39,130 bases of DNA from an uncultured Porphyromonas sp. (GTDB lineage: Bacteria > Bacteroidota > Bacteroidia > Bacteroidales > Porphyromonadaceae): positions 1-39,130 of the forward strand of contig URDQ01000008.1 in the NCBI GenBank assembly GCA_900546675.1, in the 5' to 3' direction. How positions within the stretch are numbered: the stretch's first letter is position 1; each line of letters opens with the position of its first letter. The position numbers were made by a program, and so were the translations under genes. Below the pieces are notes generated by a model. That model did no database searches and was not told where the DNA came from. It was given only the letters and a program-made list of their open reading frames with translations. Below are positions 9,088 to 17,325 of the stretch, piece after piece.

Positions 9088-10248
9088 ATGGGAAAGAATA
9101 GCAATGTATGGAATGAGGGACCCTCATTCTCTTGGGCCAATGCTACGCTTGCCTTCGCCATCATCGCTATGGCGATCGGCACCTATATGCAAGGCTTCTA
9201 TAAGACGGGAGACTATGTAGAGGCCCTACTCGTAGCTTCTGTAGTGCCACCGATACCTGACCTGACCTTTACGATTGTCTCGTTGGGTCTCTTTCTAGGC
9301 ATCCAGTTCCTAAAGGGTACAAACAGACACTTTGCCAAGCGCATCTGGTGGGAGCGTGCTTTAGTCTTTCTGACACTGCCTATCTTCCTACTCTCTCTAC
9401 ACCCTATCAACTACACTTGTCGTGTCATAGAGCAGAGCGAAGAGATCCAAAAGAACTTTGCAGACGGGGTCAATACCTTCAAGGGACTCTTTAAGGAGTA
9501 CGATCAGTACTGCCACGAGCGACTAGACAGTTACAGTCACACACTCGACTCCAGCTTACCCTCTCGATCCAACCATCGTGGGTCTAGTGCTGATCACAGC
9601 CCCTATGCTAAGGAAAACTACCTTCTGACACTCAGACTACAGCTCTTACCTCCGACAGAAGCCTTTGCGCAGTTTAGAGAGGAAGCACAAAAGTGGATAG
9701 AGGTCAATGGTCAGAAGCCCTCTGTGTGGAATCCTTTTCTCATAGGCAATACAGAAGCCATCTTGAGTGGAGTATCACAGTGGGTCAGCCAGCTAGAAGG
9801 TTTCAGTAGCGTCCGTCTCACCCATGAAGCGCAGTACCCTTCTTTCGAGCAGGCTGTCGGACTCTTAGAGCATTGCCAGGCTTCCTTCAGTCAGGTCAAG
9901 GAGATCGTGAGCAACCAGAGTGGCTTCAGTAAGCATACTATATGGCTAGGCTTGCTTCTCTATAGTCTACTCATCACTCCCTACTTATTACAGCAACGAC
10001 ACACCAAGGCTAGAAACTACTATAGCCTATGGAAAGGTGGTAAAAATATAAGAAGATCGTCTAGTCTAGTCACTCAACAAGACTCCAGACAAGACACTAG
10101 ACAAGACACCAGACAGGACATCTCATTGTCCGATGAAGTGCCTCTCAAAGCAAATGAGCGGGAGCCCTCCAGCTTCTCACTCAATAATGATAACCAGCAG
10201 AGCGAGAGACAAGGTAGCAAGAGCAAGAGCTCAACATTCGAGTTATGA
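9088..10248 (+). CDS. Four-helix integral membrane protein, operon gene 4
   Basis: This is a 386-residue protein I do not recognise. Hydrophobic helices lie at about 17-37, 59-76, 90-107 and 285-304. Basic residues before helix 3 (RHFAKR) and after helix 4 (QQRHTKAR) place both termini in the cytosol, with a helical loop of about 175 residues between helices 3 and 4 in the periplasm. The cytosolic tail is polar and carries a short tandem TRQD repeat (about 331-345). It follows the protease gene by 16 bp and is followed by a 76-bp gap, the longest inside the operon. It may be a membrane scaffold for the protease and GTPases; that is inference from position. Confidence 0.6.
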   Translation: MGKNSNVWNEGPSFSWANATLAFAIIAMAIGTYMQGFYKTGDYVEALLVASVVPPIPDLTFTIVSLGLFLGIQFLKGTNRHFAKRIWWERALVFLTLPIFLLSLHPINYTCRVIEQSEEIQKNFADGVNTFKGLFKEYDQYCHERLDSYSHTLDSSLPSRSNHRGSSADHSPYAKENYLLTLRLQLLPPTEAFAQFREEAQKWIEVNGQKPSVWNPFLIGNTEAILSGVSQWVSQLEGFSSVRLTHEAQYPSFEQAVGLLEHCQASFSQVKEIVSNQSGFSKHTIWLGLLLYSLLITPYLLQQRHTKARNYYSLWKGGKNIRRSSSLVTQQDSRQDTRQDTRQDISLSDEVPLKANEREPSSFSLNNDNQQSERQGSKSKSSTFEL

Positions 10249-10324
10249 TCACGCACCCTCTGTCCACTTTTAGGCTTAGTATCACTAACGACCCATATCT
10301 ATCGAAACATCAGTACAAGCGACT

Positions 10325-12307
10325 ATGAGCACCTTCGACAAAAATGACGTCATCAACAACATAGATAAATACTCCGCCCAGCAGATTGCGGAGTTTATCT
10401 CCAAAGGTCTTATCTCTGAGCGCGAGCTAATAAAAAAAGCAGGAGAGCGCTTCGACGAAGCTAAGCGTGATAAGGTTATGTACCTAGTAAATAACAGTGT
10501 ACCCTCTGCGTCCAATACTACAAACAACGATTCTGACACCACCTCTCATGGAGATAAGACATACCCTGACCATGTGGTGGTAGCAACTTCTCAGGAAGAA
10601 GAGGTAGACATAGAAGCCTCGGACGACTCTAACTACTCAGGATGGGACGAGGCTCGTGTCTCAATGGCCGATGCAGAGGAGATAGCTGAAGCCATCATAC
10701 GGGGAGAGGTTAGCGAGCAGTACCTTAAAGACAATTTCGGACGAGCATACGCACGATCCAAGAGGGAGAAAGTCAACGATATTCTCTCTCAGAGCGATCA
10801 TAAAGAGTTTGATCGCGCAGAGCAGGAGAATACACCAAAGGCTTTTGAGGCTTATCTCGCCAAGTACCCTAACGGTCAGCATACTGCACAGGCAAAGGAG
10901 AAGATTAGAGCACTAAGAGCCACAGCCCAAAGGTCTGCCGAAAAAGCAGCCCAAGAGCAAGAGATTGAAAACGCATGGCAACGTGTGGACAAAGCAAGTA
11001 GTAAAGATCTCAGGCAGTTCCTACGTAACTACCCTGATTCACCTTACGACTATGAGGCTAATCAGCTGCTCCAGGAGATAAGCAACCGTAGCCGACGTGT
11101 GTACATAGATCCTACCGAAGAGGTCGAAAGGCTTGACTACACATTAGGAAGAGCCTATGACGCTGAAGAGGAAATCTCTAGTTTTTATCACAGCACTGAG
11201 CTGACTCCTGAGGATATCCTACACGAGATCGCTAAGGATCCTAACATCCTCCACGCTAGGAGCATCAAGCACTTGTTAGAGTATGGCGGGATCTCCATCG
11301 AGGATCTCTTAGAGTGTGGCCTCAGCGAAGAGGTCGTACATTATGTCGGTCGATCTTCAGAAAGCGAGCTAGGAGCTGTCTCTATAAAGGCATCAAATGA
11401 AGAGTCCTTTCTAGCAGTAGATAGACCCTGCAAAGAGATCTATATATGGGGAGTACCATCTTCGGGCAAAACGTGCGCCATCGGTACTATCCTCCACACC
11501 TTATTTAGAACTACAGGAGACTACTCCGCTGAGCTCATTGTGAATAAAAGAAACAAGCGTGGCTACGACTATGCCTCACAGCTACGCAACGCATTCAATC
11601 CTCAGACGAATAGTAAGTATAACCTCGTTCGGCTTGTCAATAGTACAGACCTCAATCAGTTTTACAAGATTGAGTTTGACATCACCGAGCGGACTGGACG
11701 AAAGTCCAAGCTAATCTACCCATACACTCTGATGGATATGGCAGGAGAGCTTATGGCAGCCATCCATCGCAGCTCCACGGGTCATACCAGTCCTGAAGAT
11801 GACGTAATGCTGGAAAAGCTTGACCAAATGTTGGGAGCTGGGAGTAATAGCCAGAGAGGCAATCGTCGTATCCACATCTTTTGTCTCGAGTATGGTGGGG
11901 AAAACAAGAGAATCGCTAAAGATGACCCGACCGACGTGCAGACTTATCTAGAGTCTGTAGGCAATTACCTGCGTCAAAAGAACTACCTGCGCAACGACAC
12001 CGATGCGCTCTATGTACTCCTTACCAAGGTAGATCTCAATAAGGAGAATGTGAATCTAGGTACTTACCTCAAGGAGCACTACAGTAACTTTATAAACTTC
12101 CTCAAGGGGCAGTGCGAAGACTACGAGATCAATGAAGGTAGGGTGATATGTCAGCCCTTCTCGCTTGGAGAGGTCTCTCTCAAGAGTCTCTGCAAGCTAA
12201 ACACATACTACGCTCAAGACTTCATCCAGAAGATCCTCATCGAGCAGGGACAGAGCTTTGCAGAGGGAGGTTTTATCAACCGAATTAAGAAGGCTCTCAA
12301 TAGCTGA
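10325..12307 (+). CDS. TRAFAC-like GTPase with helical N-terminal repeats, operon gene 5
   Basis: This is a 660-residue soluble protein. Two related helical modules open it (about 15-60 and 112-157, each with an EIAEAI/QIAEFI-like core and a KR-EKV/KRDKV end). Two half-TPR-like motifs follow (about 160-195 and 215-255), with the YPxS/YPNG signature of Tol-Pal-type repeats. The C-terminal half is a GTPase with all key boxes: G1 GVPSSGKT at 376-383, G3 DMAGE starting at Asp471, and G4 TKVD at 567-570. This pattern resembles the 'double-GTPase' TRAFAC families found in bacterial multi-gene conflict systems, but I could not test the match. It is the second GTPase of the operon. The N-terminal repeats probably bind a partner. 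Confidence 0.65.
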   Translation: MSTFDKNDVINNIDKYSAQQIAEFISKGLISERELIKKAGERFDEAKRDKVMYLVNNSVPSASNTTNNDSDTTSHGDKTYPDHVVVATSQEEEVDIEASDDSNYSGWDEARVSMADAEEIAEAIIRGEVSEQYLKDNFGRAYARSKREKVNDILSQSDHKEFDRAEQENTPKAFEAYLAKYPNGQHTAQAKEKIRALRATAQRSAEKAAQEQEIENAWQRVDKASSKDLRQFLRNYPDSPYDYEANQLLQEISNRSRRVYIDPTEEVERLDYTLGRAYDAEEEISSFYHSTELTPEDILHEIAKDPNILHARSIKHLLEYGGISIEDLLECGLSEEVVHYVGRSSESELGAVSIKASNEESFLAVDRPCKEIYIWGVPSSGKTCAIGTILHTLFRTTGDYSAELIVNKRNKRGYDYASQLRNAFNPQTNSKYNLVRLVNSTDLNQFYKIEFDITERTGRKSKLIYPYTLMDMAGELMAAIHRSSTGHTSPEDDVMLEKLDQMLGAGSNSQRGNRRIHIFCLEYGGENKRIAKDDPTDVQTYLESVGNYLRQKNYLRNDTDALYVLLTKVDLNKENVNLGTYLKEHYSNFINFLKGQCEDYEINEGRVICQPFSLGEVSLKSLCKLNTYYAQDFIQKILIEQGQSFAEGGFINRIKKALNS

Positions 12308-12352
12308 TAGACGCCCAGTTATATCTCTAAAATCAAGAAATAGCACCCTACT

Positions 12353-14797
12353 ATGGCAAATAAAACAGGACTAAAGGGAACCGATGATACCCTCGAACTC
12401 TTCTATCAGTATAGTAGCAACGGACTACAAGAACCCGTTGCTACTGACGATGACCTCAAGGCGAAGATGCGAGGAGATATGAGAGAGGTCATCAAGGCTG
12501 GTGTCTCCACACGGACAGATCTCTATCTCTTAGAGTGCTTTGGCAGTGCTGGATATGCACTCTCCTATATTCACTTTGGTCAAGACCGAGGAGACTTCTC
12601 AATCCTTAGAGCATGGATACCTACCATCTTTCAATACGATGCTAAGGATCTACTCTCTTTCTTAAAGGAAACACTAAACAACCTCGAGCGACTCTCTTAC
12701 AGTCAAACAGCAGAGCTATCAAAAGCTATCGAAGACTACGCAGGTAAATTTCAACGAAAACCTAGCGATAGAACGACACGCAGACTATTCTCCCAGATAG
12801 AGACGGAGCCAAGAGGTAGCAACGCACCCTACGCTTGGTGCTGGCTCAAAGAGAAGAGCATCGAGGAGGTAATCGCAGATTACATACCTCAAAGTAACTT
12901 TGGGCAGTATCGTGGCGTCTTCTTTGTAGATACTCAGAGCGCACCTCAAGAGCTCACCCCCGACCTTGTTGTCATCAAGGAGGATGACCTCAAGCCAGTC
13001 ATCACCATCCCTACTCTATCTCCTAGACTCGCTTTTGAGTTTGAGAAGTTTGGTGTCAAGCCAGAGGATTTCAATCTGAGCCGCCTCATCATAGACTCGA
13101 CCACTATCAATCTATCGGACAAGGGAGCCGAGCAGTTTGAGTGCTGGGAGGGTGCAGAGGTCGAGGCAAGCTGGCAATTCAACAGCGAAGGTTTCGCACC
13201 CATAGTAAAGCGTGCTAAGATTCAGTCAGAGCAAGATATAGAAAAGCTCAACTTGATACAAGCTGGAGATGTCAGAAGACGATTCAGGCGAGAGGAGTTC
13301 CGTATAGATAATGCGAGCAACTCTGATTTTACAACATACTACAAGCCTGTAGTCAATACATTTTTCAATCAGGAGTGTTCCCTTGTAGACTTCAAAAACG
13401 GATTTATATCCATCAGCTTCAAGGCCTACTCGACAAAGCGCTTCAAGCCAGACCCCATTGATTTGGAGATCAAGATAGATCATTTTCTCAGGCGAAGCAC
13501 TATCACTGCGCCTGTTATGGAGATGAGACTATCTAAGATCCGACTCGATGTAGAGGTTTGTGCATATGCTAAGGACTATTCATCAGACACGCAGGTTCGG
13601 AACGAATTGACAAAGCAAATAGAAGGTCTGCGAAAAGACTCTTTTGACATCAAAGTAACCTCTTCCTCTATCTACCCTACAAGCAATACAGCAAGTGTTA
13701 CTTCAAGCACTCCTCAGAAACCTCGAACTTCTGGTAATTGGTCTGACAACTTCCCCACAAGCAAAGGTCCAAAAGTTGCCCCAAACGATCCTCTGAAGCC
13801 CCAAGTCTTTGGGGTTGGTCCCAGCAGTGCTGATGATCAAGAGGAGCGTTCCAAGGAGAAGAAGAGGACTATTATGAAGTGGGTCAATCTAGCCGCTTAC
13901 ATCTGTGCCTCGCTCTTTGTCATTGGTCTAGTGCTAGTTCTTACTAGAGTCATACCCCTCCAGTGGGGTGCAAAGAGTAGCGAAGCCAAAGAAGAGCAGG
14001 CTACACAAGTTGACAGCATCACTGCGACTGTAGACTCTCTCCAAGATGCTCTGCTAAGCTTCACTACAGAGCTAGACAAAGCAGACTCCCTCGTGAAAGC
14101 TTCCTCAGCCTCTATCCGACAAGCGGAGCGGCAAGATAAGATAAGTTCATCACAAGCCCTCATCTCTGGATTAAAACGCCAACTGAGGAAACTCAACAGC
14201 AACCTATTACTTATTAAGTCTGGTACAGAGGCTCCCTCTGCACTCCAATCCTATAGTGACAGCCTCTCTTCGTCTCAAGAGTCACTAGACAAGCTACTTG
14301 TCGACTTGAAGGGTATCCAGTCTAGTGTAAACCGCAAAGATAGCTCTCGGCTCACCGAGTCTCTTCAGAAGATACTTGATAGTCTAAGCACTCTACAGGA
14401 AGAGCTAGACAAGCTTATCACAGAGTCTTCCACACCTGCTCCCCAGCAATCTGATAGAGAGGAGGCTGGTAAGAAGACCCCCGACTGGGTCAAGTGGGGC
14501 GGAATAGCTCTCCTCGTGCTACTAGTCATCGCTTGCCCTATCATTAAATCTCTATGGAAAAAGTACAGGAGGACAGACAGCATCGACACACCCTCTAGCG
14601 ACAAAGACGCAGGCAAGAGTAGCGACAAAGGCGCAGACAAGCGTAGCAAAGACGCAGACAAGCGTAGCAAAGACGCAGACAAGCGTAGCAAAGACGCAGG
14701 CAAGCTCAGCAAAGACGCAGGCAAGCTCAGCAACAAAGCTTCCAATGGGAGCAACACAAGACAACGGAAATCAACCCCCAAAAAGCAGAAAAAATAG
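12353..14797 (+). CDS. Two-pass membrane protein with periplasmic coiled coil and Lys-rich repeat tail, operon gene 6
   Basis: This is an 814-residue protein with no family I recognise. Residues 1-500 are a mixed alpha/beta cytosolic part. Transmembrane helices lie at about 509-532 and 713-736, each flanked by Lys/Arg on the cytosolic side. Between them is a roughly 175-residue segment, rich in Ser, Leu and Asp, with coiled-coil character, predicted periplasmic. The C-terminal cytosolic tail carries a 7-residue tandem repeat (core KRSKDAD) and ends in Lys-rich sequence. Because its large N-terminal part directly follows the TRAFAC-like GTPase gene, it could be the membrane partner or regulator of that GTPase. 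This is inference. The next gene starts 3 bp after its stop. Confidence 0.6.
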   Translation: MANKTGLKGTDDTLELFYQYSSNGLQEPVATDDDLKAKMRGDMREVIKAGVSTRTDLYLLECFGSAGYALSYIHFGQDRGDFSILRAWIPTIFQYDAKDLLSFLKETLNNLERLSYSQTAELSKAIEDYAGKFQRKPSDRTTRRLFSQIETEPRGSNAPYAWCWLKEKSIEEVIADYIPQSNFGQYRGVFFVDTQSAPQELTPDLVVIKEDDLKPVITIPTLSPRLAFEFEKFGVKPEDFNLSRLIIDSTTINLSDKGAEQFECWEGAEVEASWQFNSEGFAPIVKRAKIQSEQDIEKLNLIQAGDVRRRFRREEFRIDNASNSDFTTYYKPVVNTFFNQECSLVDFKNGFISISFKAYSTKRFKPDPIDLEIKIDHFLRRSTITAPVMEMRLSKIRLDVEVCAYAKDYSSDTQVRNELTKQIEGLRKDSFDIKVTSSSIYPTSNTASVTSSTPQKPRTSGNWSDNFPTSKGPKVAPNDPLKPQVFGVGPSSADDQEERSKEKKRTIMKWVNLAAYICASLFVIGLVLVLTRVIPLQWGAKSSEAKEEQATQVDSITATVDSLQDALLSFTTELDKADSLVKASSASIRQAERQDKISSSQALISGLKRQLRKLNSNLLLIKSGTEAPSALQSYSDSLSSSQESLDKLLVDLKGIQSSVNRKDSSRLTESLQKILDSLSTLQEELDKLITESSTPAPQQSDREEAGKKTPDWVKWGGIALLVLLVIACPIIKSLWKKYRRTDSIDTPSSDKDAGKSSDKGADKRSKDADKRSKDADKRSKDAGKLSKDAGKLSNKASNGSNTRQRKSTPKKQKK
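14598..14740 (+). repeat. 21-bp in-frame tandem repeat in operon gene 6
   Basis: About six to seven copies of a 21-bp unit encode the heptad KRSKDAD and variants (SSDKGAD, KLSKDAG). The central three copies are nearly identical at DNA level. Since 21 is a multiple of 3, copy-number change keeps the frame and would only alter the length of the basic cytosolic tail. Confidence 0.75.
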
Positions 14798-14800
14798 AAG

Positions 14801-15691
14801 ATGAATACAATACCCAAAGTACTACTCATCGTCCTCCTTCCCATTCTTTTAGTTGGAGTAGTCTGGTTTTACTACTCCGATAGCGAGGCGAAGCTACCAG
14901 CACTCGATGAGTCTATTACGGCCAGCTATAATAGCTATATGCCCGATGCTGACAAGCTCTTTGACAAGAGTGCCGTTGAGGAGCTGAGCGATGACAACCT
15001 GCTCGACACTCTCCGTCGCTACATCAATAGGGTGGAGATCTTTAGTGGAGAGGATAAAATTAGCCAAGAGAAAGCCACTACGCAGTACCAGCAGCTCATA
15101 GACGCTTACTCCTCTATCTTTGTCGACCGCACAGAGCGTTATCTATCCTCCCCGCAAGAGTCGTGGCCAGCAGCTAAGCTACGAGGCATCAGGAGCGGTA
15201 TCCACGAGATAGAGCGACTGACCAATAGCTATGACGTGAGCAATAGCTACAGCAGTCAGTGCAACAAGATACTTACCACGCTATCACTCTACTACCGTGG
15301 CAGGAAGGTTATTAAAGATCCTATCTATAGGGGACCCTCTAATCTTCAGAACAAACGAGCCACCATCAGAGAGTGCCAAGCTAACGAATACATCAAAAAC
15401 AATCGCAGTTTCAATGCACAACTCGCAAAGGTACCCGACAAGCTGAGAGATAGTCACTCCAAGTATGTGGAGAGTCAGTGTTACAACCTACTAGATCAAA
15501 TGGAAGACCCCTATGTGGAGAGCTACTCTCGGTACAGTCAAAGAGAAAGGAGTGCCGCTGTGGTCGATAGAAACCGTGCACTCAAAGATCAAATCGACCA
15601 GCTCCTCTCAGATTATAGATCTGCATGGGGTACAGAGCACAGTGAGTACGACTTCTACAACTCTATAGACAGAAGTTTGTATGCCCGATAA
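14801..15691 (+). CDS. Single-pass membrane-anchored helical protein, operon gene 7
   Basis: This is a 296-residue protein. An N-terminal hydrophobic helix at about 6-24 (LLIVLLPILLVGVVWFYY) follows a short polar start without a cleavage or lipid-attachment motif, so it is probably an uncleaved anchor with the rest in the periplasm. The remainder is charged, Tyr- and Ser-rich and predicted mainly helical. I recognise no domain. It starts 3 bp after the stop of gene 6, so the two are very likely translated together. It appears to be the last gene of the operon, because 259 bp without a gene follow. Confidence 0.6.
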   Translation: MNTIPKVLLIVLLPILLVGVVWFYYSDSEAKLPALDESITASYNSYMPDADKLFDKSAVEELSDDNLLDTLRRYINRVEIFSGEDKISQEKATTQYQQLIDAYSSIFVDRTERYLSSPQESWPAAKLRGIRSGIHEIERLTNSYDVSNSYSSQCNKILTTLSLYYRGRKVIKDPIYRGPSNLQNKRATIRECQANEYIKNNRSFNAQLAKVPDKLRDSHSKYVESQCYNLLDQMEDPYVESYSRYSQRERSAAVVDRNRALKDQIDQLLSDYRSAWGTEHSEYDFYNSIDRSLYAR

Positions 15692-15950
15692 TCTTTTTAG
15701 ATTTCCCCTCTCGAGACAACTATCCTCAGACTAGTGAGATAGGCAGGATCGAAGGGTAGTACCAACCTTACGAGAGCTTAAGAAAAAGAGCTACCTTTAC
15801 GGAGCAAGACAATTACATTTTCCCTTTTTAGCTACAAAAGAGTCCTCCTTTGACTGACTCGCTCTTTGGGTAGGATCAAAAGCTACTATTGTACAAGGTG
15901 CTATCCCCCAAAAAGGAGTTAATCCAAGTAGATCTTATACCCAAGTAACT
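15692..15950. other. Intergenic region after the seven-gene operon
   Basis: No gene is seen. A weak -7-like box TACTATTG (15884-15891) lies 60 bp before the next start, with TTTG 15 bp upstream, a spacing shorter than consensus. TACCTTTA is present at about 15794. I find no convincing terminator hairpin for the operon. A promoter for the following gene is likely here but not pinned down. Confidence 0.4.
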
Positions 15951-16733
15951 ATGACTAGACGAAAGAAGACGGTGCTACTGGTCATCGGAGCTATGGCTCT
16001 GGTGATGCTGCTGTGCGGAGTATGGCTATGGCGCTCTATGCGCACGAGCAATCCGTGGGGTGCTCAGACTATTGGCGACATAGCCACACCCGCAGGCTAC
16101 AGCCGTGTGGAGGCTCCCGCAGGGAGCTACACGGCTTATCTACGCGCCCTACCCTTGAAGCCACGCGGTGCTAGGGTGCAGCTATACACGGGGGGCGATG
16201 CGCGCTTGCAGTTTCTCTCCACAGCGGTGATCGACCAGGATATCCTCAGCAACGATGAGCAGTGTGCCGATGTGACTATGCGTCTGCGGGCTGAGTACCT
16301 TTGGCAGAAGGGGCGCTACCGAGAGATTAGCTTTCGCAATGTCCATGGCAAGACGATGCGTTACTCTGGCGGAGCGTCTCGTAGTGCCTTCGAGCGTTAT
16401 ATGCGTGGCGTCTATGGTGCTTGCAGTACCTTCTCGCTCTATCAAGAGACCAAGCCCCGTGCTATCCAAGATGTGATGCCAGGCGATGTGCTCGTCTACC
16501 CAGCACGGCCAGGGCGCAAGTACGGTCATGCCGTTATGGTGGTCGATGTGGCACGGAGCAGATCGGGCAAAGTGGCGATTATGTGCATCGAGGGCAATAC
16601 CCCCGCTCAGGAGAAGCACCTCGTGCGCAATCCCAACCCTCTGCGTAACCCGTGGTTTATACTCAGCGAGGGAGACGAGGCTATACAGATCTCTGTCTTC
16701 CGCTTTAACAAAGACGAGCTCAGACATTACTAA
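15951..16733 (+). CDS. DUF4846-family protein
   Basis: This is a 260-residue protein. A basic start (MTRRKK) and a hydrophobic segment at about 7-26 form a signal anchor, so the rest is predicted periplasmic. The region from about 40 contains the family's signature: a GSYTAYLRALPLKP-like stretch followed by VQLYTGGDA, and later a DVMPGDVLVYP...GHAVMVVDVA segment. These fit DUF4846, a family common in Bacteroidetes with no established function. The GDVLV...GHAVMV arrangement recalls papain/NlpC-like folds but lacks an obvious catalytic Cys there. It is followed 12 bp later by the repeat protein, so the pair is probably co-transcribed. Confidence 0.7.
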   Translation: MTRRKKTVLLVIGAMALVMLLCGVWLWRSMRTSNPWGAQTIGDIATPAGYSRVEAPAGSYTAYLRALPLKPRGARVQLYTGGDARLQFLSTAVIDQDILSNDEQCADVTMRLRAEYLWQKGRYREISFRNVHGKTMRYSGGASRSAFERYMRGVYGACSTFSLYQETKPRAIQDVMPGDVLVYPARPGRKYGHAVMVVDVARSRSGKVAIMCIEGNTPAQEKHLVRNPNPLRNPWFILSEGDEAIQISVFRFNKDELRHY

Positions 16734-16745
16734 CCCCATAATAAT

Positions 16746-17243
16746 ATGAGACGAACCCTCTTACTCCTCACCCTACTCCTCAGCAGCCTCCTCACCCTCT
16801 CAGCTCAGACCTATATCTATAGCGGAGATAAGCGGTACGACTACGACTCACAGGTTATTGCCACGTGGGACGGCACCCGCCTCTACAGCGGCGACAAGCG
16901 ATACGACTACAATTCACGAGTCATCGCCACGTGGGACGGCACCCGCCTCTACAGCGGCGACAAGCGATACGACTACGACTCACAGGTCATCGCCACGTGG
17001 GACGGCACACGACTCTACAGCGGGGACAAGCGATACGACTACAATTCACGAGTCATTGCCACATGGGACGACACCCGTGTCTACAGTGGCGACAAGCGAT
17101 ACGACTACGACTCACGAGTCATCGCCACGTGGGACGGTCCCAGCATCTACAGTGGCGACAAGCGGTACGACTACGACTCCCGCGTCCGCTACACCATCGA
17201 GGGGCACCTCCCCGTTGCCGTTGCCATCTACCTCATCTTGTGA
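16746..17243 (+). CDS. Small secreted protein made of 22-residue tandem repeats
   Basis: This is a 165-residue protein. A clear signal peptide (residues 1-20, ending LSA before Gln21) is followed by five full copies of a 22-residue unit (residues 25-134) and a sixth partial copy. The core of each unit is YSGDKRYDY, a D or N, then S-Q/R-VIATWDG. Copies 1 and 3 read YDYDSQV and copies 2 and 4 YDYNSRV, which suggests an older duplication of a 44-residue pair. The alternating beta-prone and turn residues suggest stacked hairpins or a small solenoid. The end (about 155-165) is hydrophobic. I do not know the function. It starts 12 bp after the DUF4846 gene. Confidence 0.65.
   Translation: MRRTLLLLTLLLSSLLTLSAQTYIYSGDKRYDYDSQVIATWDGTRLYSGDKRYDYNSRVIATWDGTRLYSGDKRYDYDSQVIATWDGTRLYSGDKRYDYNSRVIATWDDTRVYSGDKRYDYDSRVIATWDGPSIYSGDKRYDYDSRVRYTIEGHLPVAVAIYLIL
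16818..17189 (+). repeat. 66-bp coding tandem repeat, five full copies plus one partial
   Basis: Unit starts are at 16818, 16884, 16950, 17016, 17082 and 17148. Most copies contain the word GCCACGTGGGACGG at the codons for ATWDG, with a synonymous CCACATGG variant in copy 4. DNA conservation at synonymous sites points to recent expansion or gene conversion. Confidence 0.85.
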
Positions 17244-17287
17244 TCCTTTTGGAGAGAGCAACAGGCTCATCTTTCGAAAGAAATAGC

Positions 17288-17295
17288 TACATTTG
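17288..17295 (+). promoter_or_regulatory. Likely -7 box of the TPR gene
   Basis: TACATTTG matches the Bacteroidetes -7 consensus TAnnTTTG and lies 30 bp before the ATG at 17326. I see no good TTTG at the expected -33 distance, so confidence is limited. Confidence 0.45.
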
Positions 17296-17325
17296 TAGCA
17301 ACAAACCAGCAACATACTCAATACG

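Noticed and set aside
14365..14844. 159-residue minus-strand frame rich in LRLSASL repeats
   Set aside because: It is the antisense of the KRSKDAD tandem repeat and of the second membrane helix of operon gene 6.
16182..16739. 185-residue minus-strand frame
   Set aside because: Lies wholly antisense to the DUF4846-like gene, which has a signal anchor and family motifs. The antisense frame has none.
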